Origin: Leptospira brenneri
GTDB lineage: Bacteria > Spirochaetota > Leptospiria > Leptospirales > Leptospiraceae
DNA: 64,000 nucleotides
Direction: 5' to 3'
Assembly: GCF_002812125.1 (NCBI RefSeq)
Contig: NZ_NPDQ01000002.1
Location: 496,001-560,000 of the forward strand
Shown: positions 43,699 to 54,284 of the stretch, in pieces
Position numbering within the stretch: position 1 is the first letter of the stretch
Layout: each line of letters begins with the position of its first letter
Program-made: the position numbers and the translations under genes
Notes under the pieces: model-generated
Database searches by the model: none
The model's input: only the letters and a program-made list of their open reading frames with translations
What the model was told of the DNA's origin: nothing

Positions 43699-44801
43699 GT
43701 CCCTTCTCCGTACAAAGTATCTCCTAAAAAGGAATAATAGATCAGTTTTGTTTTTTCAACTGTTTTGGTGACTGAAAATCGTTTGACTGAAGTTTTATTG
43801 AATGCTCCGAACTTGGTTCTTAGTTCTTCGGATCCCACTAGTTTGTCGAGGCCTTGGGCAATACTTTCTGCATCACCCACAGAACATACATAAGCTCCTT
43901 CGTTGTGGTCTAACATCTCTCCGATCCCACCACCATTTGTAGCAACAATCGGAAGGGCAGAAGCCATGGCATCTAAAACAGAGGTTCCCAGCCCTTCTTC
44001 TTTGGAAGTGAGTGTGAATATATCAAATAAGGAAAGTAGGGCGGGGATGTCTTTGCGGTATCCAGTAAAAATAACTTTGTTTGTGATTCCTAATTGTTCT
44101 GCTTGGTTTTTGAGTTTGGTTTCTAGTTTGCCATCACCTACAATCATTAGGCGAAAATCAATATTTGTTCTCATTTTAGAGATAGCATTGAGTAGGGTTT
44201 CTTGGTCCTTGTGATCGACAAGAGCGGCCACATTTCCAATCACAATACTTTTTTTGGGAATATGAAACTCTTCTCTTAAATATTCATGAGGTACTGATTT
44301 GGAAAATCGTTTTAAATCAATTCCCGAATAAACAGTGATAATTCTTTCAGGAGCAATTTTACTTTCGATCATCACTTCTTTTATTTTTTGAGAAACAGGG
44401 AGGTAATAGTCGTTTGCTGGATGTTGGTATTTCCATCTCGAGAAAAAACTCGACTTCGGTTTAAAGTCCACCCTTCTCGAAACAATGAGTGGAATGTTCA
44501 AATGATTCCGTTTGGCAAGTAATGCCAGGGTATGAGCATGAGCTGTATGAGTATGGATTAGTTTTATATTTTTGGAAATGCAGAGAGATCGAATATTCTT
44601 ATATGCTCTTCTATCCCATTCTCCTCGCATATCTATTGGGACAAATTCATATCCATTTTCTTTGCATTTTGTTTCTAGAGGAGAATCTGGTTGGCCTACA
44701 ACGATTTGTGAGATTTTATAACTGGCGAGTCCTTGGACTAAATAATAAAGCTGCTGTTCTCCACCACGCCATTCGCGGGAAGTGTTGATATGAAGGATCA
44801 A
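43695..44801 (-). CDS. GT4-family glycosyltransferase
   Basis: A GT-B glycosyltransferase of 368 residues, starting at a TTG. The N-terminal half has SREWRGGEQQLYYL and HTHTAHAHTLALL; the C-terminal nucleotide-sugar site reads FTLTSKEEGLGTSVLDAMA and ALPIVATNGGGIGEML, a typical E-x7-E region. It probably adds a sugar to a lipid-linked or envelope glycan acceptor. It lies 1 nt after the RsbW-like gene and overlaps polA by 4 nt; shared transcription with a core polymerase is unusual but common in compact bacterial operons. Confidence 0.88.
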   Translation of the reverse strand: MILHINTSREWRGGEQQLYYLVQGLASYKISQIVVGQPDSPLETKCKENGYEFVPIDMRGEWDRRAYKNIRSLCISKNIKLIHTHTAHAHTLALLAKRNHLNIPLIVSRRVDFKPKSSFFSRWKYQHPANDYYLPVSQKIKEVMIESKIAPERIITVYSGIDLKRFSKSVPHEYLREEFHIPKKSIVIGNVAALVDHKDQETLLNAISKMRTNIDFRLMIVGDGKLETKLKNQAEQLGITNKVIFTGYRKDIPALLSLFDIFTLTSKEEGLGTSVLDAMASALPIVATNGGGIGEMLDHNEGAYVCSVGDAESIAQGLDKLVGSEELRTKFGAFNKTSVKRFSVTKTVEKTKLIYYSFLGDTLYGEGT

Positions 44802-44802
44802 A

Positions 44803-45405
44803 TTATAAGTGTTTGGAACGATCGTATTCGAGAGCGATGATGGAGCCCATAACTTTGAACCCAGCCGGCGCTTCGTCTACCATTCCTTCTCCGTGAAACA
44901 TTACTTTAACGGAGTCCATCATGGCATTGATAATTTTCAATCCTTTTCCCATGTTCTTATGTTTTTGGCCTGAACCATTATAAGGAAGGGTATCCGGTTT
45001 TTTACTTTGGTGGTTTTTGATGTGGTCTAGAAAATTACTAAAACATTGGGATTGGTTGGATCTTAGGAGTTCTTTGTCTGTTTCTGGAAGGGAGGTCTCT
45101 TCTGAAAGACCAGATCCATAATCTAAAATATAAAGTGTGAATTTGGAAGAATCGATTCGCCATCGGCAGATGATGGTTTCATCACAATGACAGGATACAT
45201 TGGCCGCAACTGCGTTGGTCAGGGCTTCGTCTGCAGCCAGCTCAATGTGCATGATATTGTCGGAGCTGAAGCCATTGTCTTCCAGAGTGCGTTTGAGTTC
45301 TTTTCGGAAATGTCTGACAGAGGACATATCGGGAGGCAAAAACATCGCATACGACCCCGCGGAGGGACATAACAAATACGGTAAAACTTCGGATGGTGCT
45401 GTCAA
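44803..45405 (-). CDS. RsbW-like anti-sigma/serine kinase ATPase
   Basis: A 200-residue protein with a GHKL ATPase fold of the HATPase_c_2 type: N box DEALTNAVAAN, G1 LDYGSGLS, G2 MGKGLKIINAMMDS. Such proteins act as anti-sigma factors or as kinases of anti-anti-sigma proteins (RsbW/SpoIIAB). An insert of about 40 residues (TDKELLRSNQSQCF and following) lies between G1 and G2. The start is TTG at 45405; an ATG at 45345 with GGGG upstream is possible. No partner sigma factor is nearby. Confidence 0.8.
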   Translation of the reverse strand: MTAPSEVLPYLLCPSAGSYAMFLPPDMSSVRHFRKELKRTLEDNGFSSDNIMHIELAADEALTNAVAANVSCHCDETIICRWRIDSSKFTLYILDYGSGLSEETSLPETDKELLRSNQSQCFSNFLDHIKNHQSKKPDTLPYNGSGQKHKNMGKGLKIINAMMDSVKVMFHGEGMVDEAPAGFKVMGSIIALEYDRSKHL

Positions 45406-45502
45406 CTGCCGCTTTCTCCCCCTCTCTACTCATATTACACGAAGGAGAGGGAGAAAAAAAGTCAAAAATCCAAGAAACGCAACTCCCTGGGGAAAAAATT
45501 TC

Positions 45503-47047
45503 CTAAACTGTGATGTTTAAGGCCGCAGCCAGGTGTTCCATCCGTTTGATGAGCTTCTCCTGACCGAGAAGGCTAAAAAGGATAGGAAGTTCTAACCCAT
45601 GAGATTTCCCCGTAGTGATGGCTCGGATCGGCATAAAAAGAGTCCTTCCCTTTTCTCCTGAAGTCTCACCAGCTTTTGCCATGGCTTCTTTGTACTCGTC
45701 TGGACTTACTAAAGTGTTTGATTTTACGTATTGGTAAAAGGCAGAAACAACTGCTTTTCCATTCCCTTCCAAAATAAGCCCTTTGGCTTCTTCGTTTTCA
45801 AATTGAAGGTTTTCTAAAAAGAATTCTTCGATGTAGGGCGGGGCTTGGATGAGTCTGTCCAAATACACGCGAACGGAATCTAAAATCGATAAAAGTTGTG
45901 GGTTGGTTCCCGACTTATATTCCTCAGGGATTTGGCAATCTTTGAGGAAGGGTTCGAGTTCTTTTCCTAAGGTTTCAATCTTCACATCACGAATGTATTT
46001 ATTCGACATCCAATTGAGTTTTGATTTGGGGTTTAGGTATTCGGCAAGTCCAAGAAGCGTTAATTTATTGAAATCAACAGTTTCTTCTTCTTTTAGTTTT
46101 TTGAATACATCAAAGGTTGCAGGAGACTTAGAGCAACGTTCTACATCAAAGACAGAGCAAAGTTCTGCGTCGCTCATATATTCTTTTCCATCGGGTGAAG
46201 TCCAACCGAGGAGTGCCATATAATTTCGCATGGTATCGCTGGAATAACCTAAATCACGAAATGCTAATACCGAAGTAGCACCCGCACGTTTGGAAAGTTT
46301 TTTTCCATCAGTTCCTACAATCTCGCTGGCATGAGCAAATCGTGGGAGGGGAAATCCAAAGGCTTCAAAAATTAAAATTTGACGCGGTGTGTTGGAAAGG
46401 TGCCCCACTCCCCGAATCACATGCGTGATTTTCATGAGGGCATCATCAATCACCACGGCATAGTTATACGAAGGAAATCCATCCGATTTTACAATGATAA
46501 AGTCACCAATGAGTTTGGATTCAAACTTCACTTTCCCCTGAATCATATCGTCAACGATTACAATCTTATTTGGTGTTTTGAACCTTACTGTAAAAGGAAT
46601 CTTTTTATCGATTTGGGACTCAATTTCAGAATCGGTTAGGCCGGAACACTTCCCATCATAGATGTAGGGAATTCCCATGGCATCGGCTTGTTTCTTTTTG
46701 CCTTCGAGTTCCTCTGCAGAACAAAAACATCGGTATGCTTTCTTTTCAGAAATCAGTTTGTCTGTATATTCTTTGTAGATATGAATTCTTTCGGACTGAG
46801 TGTATGGACCATTCGGACCGCCCACTCCGGGACCTTCATCCCATTCCATTCCCAGCCATTTCAAAGATTCTAAAATGATTTTAAAAGATGCTTCTGTGGA
46901 TCTATCTTGGTCGGTGTCTTCAATCCGAAGTAAAAACTTTCCCTTTTTAGCTTTCGCATATAAATAATTAAATAAAGCGGTTCTTGCTCCACCCACATGG
47001 AGAAATCCAGATGGGGACGGGGCAAAACGAGTGCGAACTTCTGTCAT
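45503..47047 (-). CDS. gltX: Glutamyl-tRNA synthetase
   Basis: Class I aminoacyl-tRNA synthetase of 514 residues. [15 protein letters not shown] is the HIGH-type motif, ATD-like specificity elements follow, and GKKLSKRAG is the KMSKS loop. The anticodon-binding helices take up the last 180 residues. Arg in the anticodon-binding part cannot be used here to predict Gln tolerance. It overlaps the upstream lipoprotein by 4 nt, using AGAGGAA as ribosome binding site. Confidence 0.96.
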   Translation of the reverse strand: MTEVRTRFAPSPSGFLHVGGARTALFNYLYAKAKKGKFLLRIEDTDQDRSTEASFKIILESLKWLGMEWDEGPGVGGPNGPYTQSERIHIYKEYTDKLISEKKAYRCFCSAEELEGKKKQADAMGIPYIYDGKCSGLTDSEIESQIDKKIPFTVRFKTPNKIVIVDDMIQGKVKFESKLIGDFIIVKSDGFPSYNYAVVIDDALMKITHVIRGVGHLSNTPRQILIFEAFGFPLPRFAHASEIVGTDGKKLSKRAGATSVLAFRDLGYSSDTMRNYMALLGWTSPDGKEYMSDAELCSVFDVERCSKSPATFDVFKKLKEEETVDFNKLTLLGLAEYLNPKSKLNWMSNKYIRDVKIETLGKELEPFLKDCQIPEEYKSGTNPQLLSILDSVRVYLDRLIQAPPYIEEFFLENLQFENEEAKGLILEGNGKAVVSAFYQYVKSNTLVSPDEYKEAMAKAGETSGEKGRTLFMPIRAITTGKSHGLELPILFSLLGQEKLIKRMEHLAAALNITV

Positions 47048-47916
47048 TTCATTTCCTCTTTGAGTAAAAAGTCTCCGATCCTTTTGTATCCAAACGGTTC
47101 TTTTGTTTTGGTAGTCAGTCCATTTGTATACGGCGGAACAAAGAAAATTTGTGTATCATTTTCCTTATAGATGAGTTTGAAGAATAGTTTATCGGATTCT
47201 GTTTCGTTCCATTCGTAACGAAGTTGTAAGTAATCGTAATAATTGGAAACATGCTCCGATTTGATTGTGCCTGCTTCTTGTTTGGTGAATACAGTAGAAG
47301 GAGAAAAAATTTCTAAACTTCCAAAACTATGCGACCATCGACTATCACCACCTAAAGGGGAACGAATTCCTTCTTCAATGAGTAGACCTGTATCACCACC
47401 TAATTCAAATATATCGAACTCTTCAATTTGAGTTTTGTTTTCTTTTGCACTTACTTTGTTTTCAAGTAATGTTGTGAGGGAAGATCCCTTAGTTTCCGAA
47501 AAATAAGATTCCGTATAAACAAAGAAAAATCGTTTTTCTGATTCTTCTTTTTTAAATTTTCCAACCTTTCTATTCCAAATGATTTTATAGGATTCCAAAG
47601 GTTCCTCACCAAACTCAGCTCTTACTTTTGTTACAAAATTGGTATCATAAGCAAGGAAACTGAGCTCAATTTTTTCCGCATATCCGGTGGATTTACCTGG
47701 TTCCCATCCAATGATTCTGAAGTGAGACGACCCTTCTCTGAAGAAAGTTTGGTTCATTTTTCTGGGAGATTTTAGATAGAGAACGGATGCAGGAATTTCT
47801 GAAATTGGATCTCTAATGATGAGTGATTTCAGGTTCTGGCAGCCCAATCCAGAAAAAAAAATCAAGGTACATAAAAGCCAATAGAATCGGGAGTATTCTT
47901 GAGTTTCTGGGGACAT
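47044..47916 (-). CDS. Lipoprotein upstream of gltX, unknown function
   Basis: A 290-residue lipoprotein with an 18-residue leader and lipobox SGLGC (Cys26). The mature protein is beta-rich with alternating charged and hydrophobic residues ([37 protein letters not shown]), which suggests a barrel- or sandwich-like exported domain. No family recognised. Its ATG is 80 nt from the divergent topoisomerase subunit start. It is translationally coupled to gltX. Confidence 0.65.
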   Translation of the reverse strand: MSPETQEYSRFYWLLCTLIFFSGLGCQNLKSLIIRDPISEIPASVLYLKSPRKMNQTFFREGSSHFRIIGWEPGKSTGYAEKIELSFLAYDTNFVTKVRAEFGEEPLESYKIIWNRKVGKFKKEESEKRFFFVYTESYFSETKGSSLTTLLENKVSAKENKTQIEEFDIFELGGDTGLLIEEGIRSPLGGDSRWSHSFGSLEIFSPSTVFTKQEAGTIKSEHVSNYYDYLQLRYEWNETESDKLFFKLIYKENDTQIFFVPPYTNGLTTKTKEPFGYKRIGDFLLKEEMK

Positions 47917-47996
47917 AGATCAGTGTGTATCGCCAGTCTAAAAAGGGAAAACCGCTTGACAAGTCAATTCACCCCATCCCTGTGTCATTTGGAACC

Positions 47997-49367
47997 ATGA
48001 AGAACGAAGAACAGTATCCGAAACGCCCCTTTGAAGACCAAGTGAATGATGACCAAAGGAAATACTCTCGCTATGTATGCGATTCAAGAGCCATTCCGCA
48101 AGAAATTGATGGTCTAAAGCCTGTTCAACGAAGGATTTTATGGGCGATGTGGAACTCTGATGCCCGAAATCGTCATACCAAAACAGTAAAAGTGGCTGGT
48201 CTTGCCATGGGATACCACCCACATGGAGATAGGTCCATCCAAGATGCCCTTTCCCAAATGGCACAAGACTTTGCATTTGCGAATAATTATCCTTTAGTGA
48301 ATGGAGAAGGAACCTTTGGAGATGTTTTAGATCCCAATGCCATTGCTTCTCCTCGGTATACAGAGGTCAAACTGTCCGACTTCGCTAAGGATTTAGGCTT
48401 TTTTGAAAGTCTACCAGACATTGATTATGTCAAAAACTATGATGAAACCGAAGATGAACCCATTCATTTTGTGGGAAAAGTTCCAGTTGTACTCTTAAAT
48501 AACATCCAAGGAATTGCAACGGGGTTTCGTTGTTTCATTCCAGCTCATAAACTGAGTGATGTCATTGATTCTCAAGTTACTTATTTAAAAACAGGGAAAC
48601 CGAAAAAGATCACACCATGGTACAAAGGGTACGGTGGAGAAGTGAAATTGTCCAAAAACGACAATGGTAGCACTGTGATGTCGACTACGTTTGGGTTCAA
48701 AAAAGAAGATGGGAAGTTGTTTCTTGTCGATGCTCCTATGAATTGGAACCGCGAAAAAGTAGTGGGTTATTTGGATGACCTGATAGAAAAGAAAGACAAT
48801 TGGCTGAAAGACTATGTGGATCATTCCAGCCAAACTTTTAAAATTGAACTCGTTGCCAAAAAAGGGGAAGAACCTTCTGAAAAAGAAATAAAGGAACTTT
48901 TTTCCAAAGAAAACAATGAAGTGCTTACGATCAACGTAATCACTCACGAAGGAAAACTTCGTAACTTTAACCCTGAAGAAATCATCAAAAGATTCTGTGA
49001 TTTTAGAAAGACCCATCTCATTCGTCGTTTCAAACGACTCGCAGGACTCGAAAAAGAAAAGATCGATCGTAACTCCGAACTCATCCGATTCATCAAAGAA
49101 AAATGGAACGAGAAAGTAACAGGGATTAAATCTAAGAAGGAATTCGAGGAAAAACTAAAAGCAGCCAAGTTCGTTTATTTCGAATGGTTGAGTTCGATTC
49201 CTGTTTATCGAATGACTTTGGAAGAAGTTCGTAAATGTGAAGATGCCATTGTAGAAGCAAAAACGAAATACACTGAGTATACCGCGTTACAAAAAGATGA
49301 TAAAAAACTCACCGGTTTTATGACCGATGAACTTGATGAACTGAAGAAAAAATGGGATCCGAAATAA
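47997..49367 (+). CDS. Type IIA topoisomerase subunit A, short form (ParC/T4 gp52-like)
   Basis: The breakage-reunion subunit of a type IIA topoisomerase, 456 residues. The ATG at 47997 places the catalytic Tyr at 121 (SPRYTE), close to Tyr120/122 of E. coli ParC/GyrA; a GTG at 47925 would add 24 residues. [18 protein letters not shown] is the winged-helix segment. There is no C-terminal beta-pinwheel, so the protein is about half the size of GyrA or ParC and near that of phage T4 gp52. Together with the following subunit it should relax or decatenate DNA. The usual Ser at the quinolone site is Arg. Confidence 0.88.
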   Translation: MKNEEQYPKRPFEDQVNDDQRKYSRYVCDSRAIPQEIDGLKPVQRRILWAMWNSDARNRHTKTVKVAGLAMGYHPHGDRSIQDALSQMAQDFAFANNYPLVNGEGTFGDVLDPNAIASPRYTEVKLSDFAKDLGFFESLPDIDYVKNYDETEDEPIHFVGKVPVVLLNNIQGIATGFRCFIPAHKLSDVIDSQVTYLKTGKPKKITPWYKGYGGEVKLSKNDNGSTVMSTTFGFKKEDGKLFLVDAPMNWNREKVVGYLDDLIEKKDNWLKDYVDHSSQTFKIELVAKKGEEPSEKEIKELFSKENNEVLTINVITHEGKLRNFNPEEIIKRFCDFRKTHLIRRFKRLAGLEKEKIDRNSELIRFIKEKWNEKVTGIKSKKEFEEKLKAAKFVYFEWLSSIPVYRMTLEEVRKCEDAIVEAKTKYTEYTALQKDDKKLTGFMTDELDELKKKWDPK

Positions 49368-49373
49368 TAAGTT

Positions 49374-51500
49374 ATGGCTCAAAAAACTGAAAAAACCTCA
49401 GGAAATTCGCGAAATTTTAAGAAATTATCTCACGTAGAACACGTTCGGATGCGGACAGGGATGTGGCTTGGCCAGAATTCATTATCTACATTTGAGCAAC
49501 ATTTTTTTACTAAGAACAATGCAGGGACGTATGAAGTGTCCCACGAAGAACTCTCTGACATTCCGGCTAAAATTAAATGTTTAGATGAAGCTTGTATGAA
49601 CTGTGTGGATGAGTATCGTAAAAACTTAAACGACAAATCCATTCCAGAAAAAGACAAAATGAATAAACTCATCATTCAATTGTCTACGGATCGCAAACGA
49701 GTGACCATCCAAGACAATGGTCGTGGAATTCCTGCAGACAATGCGGAAGGGGTTTACCTCCATTTGATGTATGGAGAAAACTTTGATGATATTGCAAAAG
49801 AAGATCATGTTGCCGGACAAAACGGTGTGGGGATCTCTCTTGTAAGAATGGTATCTTCTTTTTTCAGAGTGAAAACCATCAATGGTGGAAAAGCATATAA
49901 GAAGATGTTTAGCATTCATGATGATGCTAAAAAAGTCATTCGTAGTTTCAAACTTCCTAAAGAAGACATGGAAAGAGTGTTTTTGTATTTTGATGAACAC
50001 GGAACTTTTGCAGATTGTCCTCTTCTTTCCGCAGACCAAATCAAACAACTCAAAGCGCCTTGTGACAAAACAGGGATGACTGCTGTTGTTGAAACTGCTA
50101 AAAAAGAAGACCATGGAACTACTGTAGAGTTTGAATTAAACCCTGCTTATTTTAATAATCTAGATACTACTTTTAACATTAATTTGGTGAAGCAGTATCT
50201 CCAAGACATCGCCATGTCGAACCCAGGACTCGAAGTTGTATTCATTCACAAAACTGGAAAAGAGAAGTATAAGTTCAAAAAGGGTTTTGATGAGATTTTT
50301 AGTAACTCGGAGATGGTTTACTATAAATTAGATTATGCAGACAAAACTTCTGCTTCTCAAATCCATATGGAAACTTATGTGGTTTTGGGCCAAAACAAAA
50401 ACCTAACATGGGTAAACTCGATTTTTTGCCCACAAGGCGGATCTGCCATTGAGTATTTGGAAAACAGGCTTTGTGATGAGGTTCGTAAAAAATCTCAAAT
50501 TGTCAGTTTAGAAAAGAAACTGAATACACAATGTACACGGAATGATGTGAGAAGTTGTTTTCACATGTATGTGAACCTTCGCATTCTCAATCCACGTTTT
50601 AAATCCCAAGATAAGTCCTATCTCATCAATGATTTGAATGAGGACATCCGAAAGTCTGTGGACAAACACCTGGACAAACTTTTGAAAAAAACGGGCCTCA
50701 TTGAAGAAATTAAGATGGTGATGGAACGTAGAACCCAGATGAAACAGCTCGAGGACGCTCAGAAAGGCCTCCGTAAGGCGTCTCGGAACAATATCCCTAA
50801 GCTAATGCCTCCGACAGGCAAACCAAACGATCCTGGCCGAATTCTATTTGTGGCGGAAGGGGACTCGGCGATTGCGGGTTTGCGTCCTGCCAGAAATCCA
50901 AAACTCCACGGCCTTTTCCCTCTTCGGGGAAAACCACTGAACTGTAAAGGTATGTCTCTTGCTAAGGCAATGCAAAATGAAGAGATGAAAAACATTGTTG
51001 CCATTGTGGGCCTTCCTCTCGACCAAAAGGTGAAGTCTATTGATGAATTGCATTACGATCGAATTAGTATCATTACTGATGCGGATTTTGATGGGTATGC
51101 AATTCGTTCCCTGATGTTATCTTTTTTCTATGAATATTGGCCGGAACTTTTTGAGTTAGGATTTATCAATATTTCAGCTGCCCCTCTTTATGAGGTAGAT
51201 GTGAAATGGAAAGATGCAAAAAAAGAAACTGTATTCTGTATTGATGACTCCGACTATGATAAGTTAGTTGCGAAAGTGAACAAACAAGGTGCGGAAATCA
51301 CTCGTAAAAAACGAAACAAGGGACTTGGAGAAACGGGTAAAGAAGCCATGAAGTATGCAGTCGATCATTGTATGACTACGATTACTGTAGGAAACAAAAA
51401 AACTGCTAAAAATACCCAAGACCTTTGGTTCCACAAAGATTATGCAGAAAAACGCCGCGAAGCGATTTCTGAATACTCAATGAGTGTCATCGAAGACTAA
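49374..51500 (+). CDS. Type IIA topoisomerase subunit B (ATPase/TOPRIM), divergent
   Basis: ATPase subunit of 708 residues, 6 nt after subunit A. The GHKL site has Glu72 ([10 protein letters not shown]), DNGRGIP and [12 protein letters not shown], the last closer to the G-x-N-G-x-G of T4 and eukaryotic enzymes than to the bacterial GLHGVG. The TOPRIM part has [15 protein letters not shown] and ITDADFDG. The order A before B is the reverse of most gyr/par loci. It is probably a second enzyme beside housekeeping gyrase, specialised in decatenation or a distinct substrate; no phage genes surround it. Confidence 0.9.
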   Translation: MAQKTEKTSGNSRNFKKLSHVEHVRMRTGMWLGQNSLSTFEQHFFTKNNAGTYEVSHEELSDIPAKIKCLDEACMNCVDEYRKNLNDKSIPEKDKMNKLIIQLSTDRKRVTIQDNGRGIPADNAEGVYLHLMYGENFDDIAKEDHVAGQNGVGISLVRMVSSFFRVKTINGGKAYKKMFSIHDDAKKVIRSFKLPKEDMERVFLYFDEHGTFADCPLLSADQIKQLKAPCDKTGMTAVVETAKKEDHGTTVEFELNPAYFNNLDTTFNINLVKQYLQDIAMSNPGLEVVFIHKTGKEKYKFKKGFDEIFSNSEMVYYKLDYADKTSASQIHMETYVVLGQNKNLTWVNSIFCPQGGSAIEYLENRLCDEVRKKSQIVSLEKKLNTQCTRNDVRSCFHMYVNLRILNPRFKSQDKSYLINDLNEDIRKSVDKHLDKLLKKTGLIEEIKMVMERRTQMKQLEDAQKGLRKASRNNIPKLMPPTGKPNDPGRILFVAEGDSAIAGLRPARNPKLHGLFPLRGKPLNCKGMSLAKAMQNEEMKNIVAIVGLPLDQKVKSIDELHYDRISIITDADFDGYAIRSLMLSFFYEYWPELFELGFINISAAPLYEVDVKWKDAKKETVFCIDDSDYDKLVAKVNKQGAEITRKKRNKGLGETGKEAMKYAVDHCMTTITVGNKKTAKNTQDLWFHKDYAEKRREAISEYSMSVIED

Positions 51501-51565
51501 ATTCGTTCTAAAATTCATACGGTGTTAGATGCTGTATGTTACTGATTCTCCTTTGAATAGCGATC

Positions 51566-51602
51566 ACTCCTCATTCCGTAGGTTTGAGGAGTTTGTTGTT
51601 TT
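51566..51602 (+). terminator. Rho-independent terminator of the topoisomerase operon
   Basis: ACTCCTCA (51566-51573) pairs with TGAGGAGT (51585-51592) around an 11-nt loop, followed by TTGTTGTTTT. It lies 66 nt after subunit B. Confidence 0.75.
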
Positions 51603-51643
51603 ATGGGCTTTACGGTAATCTATGATTTTATTTTTTGAGGGGG

Positions 51644-53539
51644 ATGAAACCTAGATCTCCCAAAAAAACTAAGTCTTCAAATCAGCCCAAAACTAAGGTA
51701 AAGGAAGAATCCCTACTTCCCTTCCAACCCTTACCTTTACTTTTCCCCATCCCTCCACTCTCCAATCGCAAACGGAAATCTTTGTTTCTTTTTTTAAACA
51801 TTCTGATCTTACTACAATGTTCTTCGATTCAGCAAAAAGACAAAGAGGTCTATCACAATCATTTTGAAAATACAGAAAAGGAAGTTCATTCCAAGTTAGA
51901 GGAACTACAAAAATCAGGAATCAAATCATTGTCATATATGTATTTGTTAGGTGATGGAAAGATTCATGTTGGAAATCTGGGAGAAACAGATAAAAATAAG
52001 ATCCAAAGATTTAAAATAGGAAGTATTACTAAATTATTTACAGGGATTTCTCTTTTACAACTCCAAGACCAAGGGAAATTAAAATTAGATGATCCTGTTT
52101 CCAAATACCTTCCCGAAATCGCTGAAATGCAAACTAGGGAAACAAATTTATCAGAAATTAGCATCCGTGACATACTCACTCACCAGTCAGGCCTTCCTTC
52201 TGATTTTGCCTCTGGTTTTTTTCTTTCGCCCGAAGTTACAGACAAAGAAATTTTAGATTCATTTCATTCTCTTTCGAAACAATTATCTCGGACCGAAAGA
52301 AATCCTCCACGCAAAGTCCATTCCTATTCTAATTTTGGATTTGGACTTTTAGGAATAGTCATCGAAAGGGCTTCTGGTTTTGGAATCGATGAATACTTTC
52401 AGAAGGAAATTTTTGCAAAAGCAGGAATGAAACATTCCACCTTGTTAGAGTTAAAGGAAGGTTCGGAGTTAGTATCTGGATATTCGGGTTTGTTTTGGAA
52501 AACAAAAACCAAGAGACAGATCATTCGAGATCTGACAGCAGGATCACTCTCTACCACAGGGGAGGATATGGGTTTGTTTATGAAGGCTCTTTTCCAAAGT
52601 AAAAAAGGTGAGGGCCTACTTTCGAAATCTAGTTTTGTAGAATTCCATCACATTCAAAAAGGTCCAAGTTCTAATTTCCAAATGAAAATGGGGCTTCCTC
52701 TGATCCTCCAGGAAAAAGTAGTGGAAGGAAAATCCATTTGGATTGCTGGACATTCCGGATCATTACCACCTTATTTTGCGGATTTGGTTTACGACCCAGA
52801 AACGGAAACTGCTAGCTTTATTGCAGGAAACACTGCAGGTTTTGCAACGGCAAACATCCAACCAACAAACCAAACGATTATGGATATTATTTATGAATAT
52901 AAAACCGGAGGTTCGCTCGAGTCTCCCCCTCTCGTAGAACGAAAAGAACAAAACCAGTTGGACGGTTATTACGGAATGTATGCATCACCTTATGGCGTTC
53001 ATGAGGTGAAAAATGGAAAACCTCCGCAAGTGGATATAATGGGGATTAACTTTGATTTGGTGGAAAAGGAAAACCGTTTTGGAACCAACTTGTATTTGTT
53101 TTTCGGCCTCATTCCGATTAAAGACAAAACGATCGATAGTTTTCGTTTGGAGTTTGAACCTTGGGAAGAAAACAAAGTTTTTACTTTGTACTCTTCGAGT
53201 CTAACAAAGGGAAGTATTGGTTTTGCTTTCAGGTTTGAACCAGACCACAAACTTCCAGACTCCTCTTACTTCACCACCTACCAAACTAAGGATCCTGTTT
53301 CCATCATTCCCCGTCTGGAATTAAAAAAAGATAAACGTGGTTTCTTATTGGTGACAATTCACTACTCGTTGGGTGGTTTAGGGTATTCCTCCACCTTACC
53401 TTGCCAGATGGAATCTGCCACAAACCTTCGAATTTTGGGATATGGGCGAAATTTAGCAGAAAAAATAGAACTAAAGAAAGTCGATGGGAAACCCAGATTG
53501 CTTTATTCGGGAATCGAATTTTCGACAGAACCAATCTAA
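51644..53539 (+). CDS. Beta-lactamase-family serine hydrolase lipoprotein
   Basis: A 631-residue class C beta-lactamase-like serine hydrolase. The SxxK nucleophile is Ser127 (SITK), YxN is at 228-230 (YSN) and the third motif is HSGSLPPY. The N-terminus carries 45 basic/Pro-rich residues and then a hydrophobic stretch with lipobox LLQC; no start closer to it exists, so the leader is long. About 200 residues at the C-terminus add a beta-rich domain. Function could be a D-Ala peptidase or esterase of the envelope. The ATG at 51644 follows AGGGGG directly; TTG at 51635 is an alternative. Confidence 0.85.
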   Translation: MKPRSPKKTKSSNQPKTKVKEESLLPFQPLPLLFPIPPLSNRKRKSLFLFLNILILLQCSSIQQKDKEVYHNHFENTEKEVHSKLEELQKSGIKSLSYMYLLGDGKIHVGNLGETDKNKIQRFKIGSITKLFTGISLLQLQDQGKLKLDDPVSKYLPEIAEMQTRETNLSEISIRDILTHQSGLPSDFASGFFLSPEVTDKEILDSFHSLSKQLSRTERNPPRKVHSYSNFGFGLLGIVIERASGFGIDEYFQKEIFAKAGMKHSTLLELKEGSELVSGYSGLFWKTKTKRQIIRDLTAGSLSTTGEDMGLFMKALFQSKKGEGLLSKSSFVEFHHIQKGPSSNFQMKMGLPLILQEKVVEGKSIWIAGHSGSLPPYFADLVYDPETETASFIAGNTAGFATANIQPTNQTIMDIIYEYKTGGSLESPPLVERKEQNQLDGYYGMYASPYGVHEVKNGKPPQVDIMGINFDLVEKENRFGTNLYLFFGLIPIKDKTIDSFRLEFEPWEENKVFTLYSSSLTKGSIGFAFRFEPDHKLPDSSYFTTYQTKDPVSIIPRLELKKDKRGFLLVTIHYSLGGLGYSSTLPCQMESATNLRILGYGRNLAEKIELKKVDGKPRLLYSGIEFSTEPI

Positions 53540-53544
53540 AAGAT

Positions 53545-53593
53545 CAAATTCTGAATTCCATTCAGAGAATTTGTTTCATCAAATTGAAACAAA
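53545..53593 (+). terminator. Two overlapping alternative hairpins after the serine hydrolase
   Basis: CAAATTC-TGAA (from 53545) pairs with TTCA-GAGAATTTG (to 53573) with a 2-nt bulge. TTTGTTTCA (53570-53578) pairs with TGAAACAAA (53585-53593). The arms share 53570-53573, so only one can form. The first is a likely terminator. Confidence 0.5.
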
Positions 53594-53681
53594 AGCAGGG
53601 GTTATACGGCCCATGGTTCCTTTACTCTGATTCTAAGTCTTTTTTGTCGCTTTAACATTTAGGAAAGAAATTCTAATTCTA

Positions 53682-53699
53682 GTCAAAAAAGTTTTTGAC
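53682..53699. promoter_or_regulatory. Palindrome upstream of the DUF3015 pair
   Basis: GTCAAAAAAGTTTTTGAC is an inverted repeat with 8-nt arms and a 2-nt centre, about 65 nt before the first DUF3015 gene. It may be an operator, or overlap a TTGACG -35 element (53695-53700). Confidence 0.4.
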
Positions 53700-53764
53700 G
53701 AATCGTAAAGATCGAATAGTCTTCGTCGGAATTTGATTCGAAAGTTTCAAAAGGAGAATTCGAA

Positions 53765-54268
53765 ATGGGAAAAAGAATTACCTCAATCCTATTTTTGTCT
53801 GCTGCTGTTGTAGCTGTCACTATGACATCTACTGCTGTAGAAGCAAAAAAGTATGGTATGGCTGGTTGCGGTTTGGGGTCATTGATCATCACGACCAATG
53901 ACAAAACTCAGATTTTTGCTGCAACTTCAAACGGTATCTATTACAACCAAACTTTCGGTATTACATCTGGAACATCCAATTGTACTGCTGACGGCGTTGT
54001 AAAACAAGACAAAGTTCAAGAGTTGTTCATCACTATGAACTACGATTCTTTAGGCCAAGAAATGGCTTCTGGAAAAGGTGAAAAATTAGAATCTCTTGGA
54101 AACCTTCTTGGTTGTTCTAGCGATTCTATTTCAAGATTTGGCCAAGTAACGAAAGAAAACTACGCTAAACTCATCACTGAAGACTCAACACCTGCAAGTG
54201 TACTTTCAGCTGTTAAATCTGAAGTAAAAAGCGATAAAATCCTCGCTAAGTCTTGTTCACAAATCTAA
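53765..54268 (+). CDS. DUF3015 exported protein, copy 1
   Basis: A 167-residue protein with a signal peptide (about 1-27, ending VEA) and the DUF3015 core: KYGMAGCGLGS, QIFAATSNG, NQTFGITSGTSNC. Four or more Cys are conserved and may form disulfides in the periplasm. GGAG 9 nt upstream supports the start. It is the first of a tandem pair, followed by a DUF4105 gene; function of DUF3015 is not known. Confidence 0.88.
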   Translation: MGKRITSILFLSAAVVAVTMTSTAVEAKKYGMAGCGLGSLIITTNDKTQIFAATSNGIYYNQTFGITSGTSNCTADGVVKQDKVQELFITMNYDSLGQEMASGKGEKLESLGNLLGCSSDSISRFGQVTKENYAKLITEDSTPASVLSAVKSEVKSDKILAKSCSQI

Positions 54269-54284
54269 GGAGATATGAAATAAA

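Noticed and set aside
47925..47996. GTG start for topoisomerase subunit A
   Set aside because: It would move the catalytic Tyr to residue 145 and the extra 24 residues resemble no topoisomerase; the region holds a TTGACA-like promoter. Not fully excluded.
47997..51500. Prophage origin of the topoisomerase genes
   Set aside because: T4-like features are present, but no capsid, tail, integrase or lysis gene lies around them and codon use looks like the neighbours.
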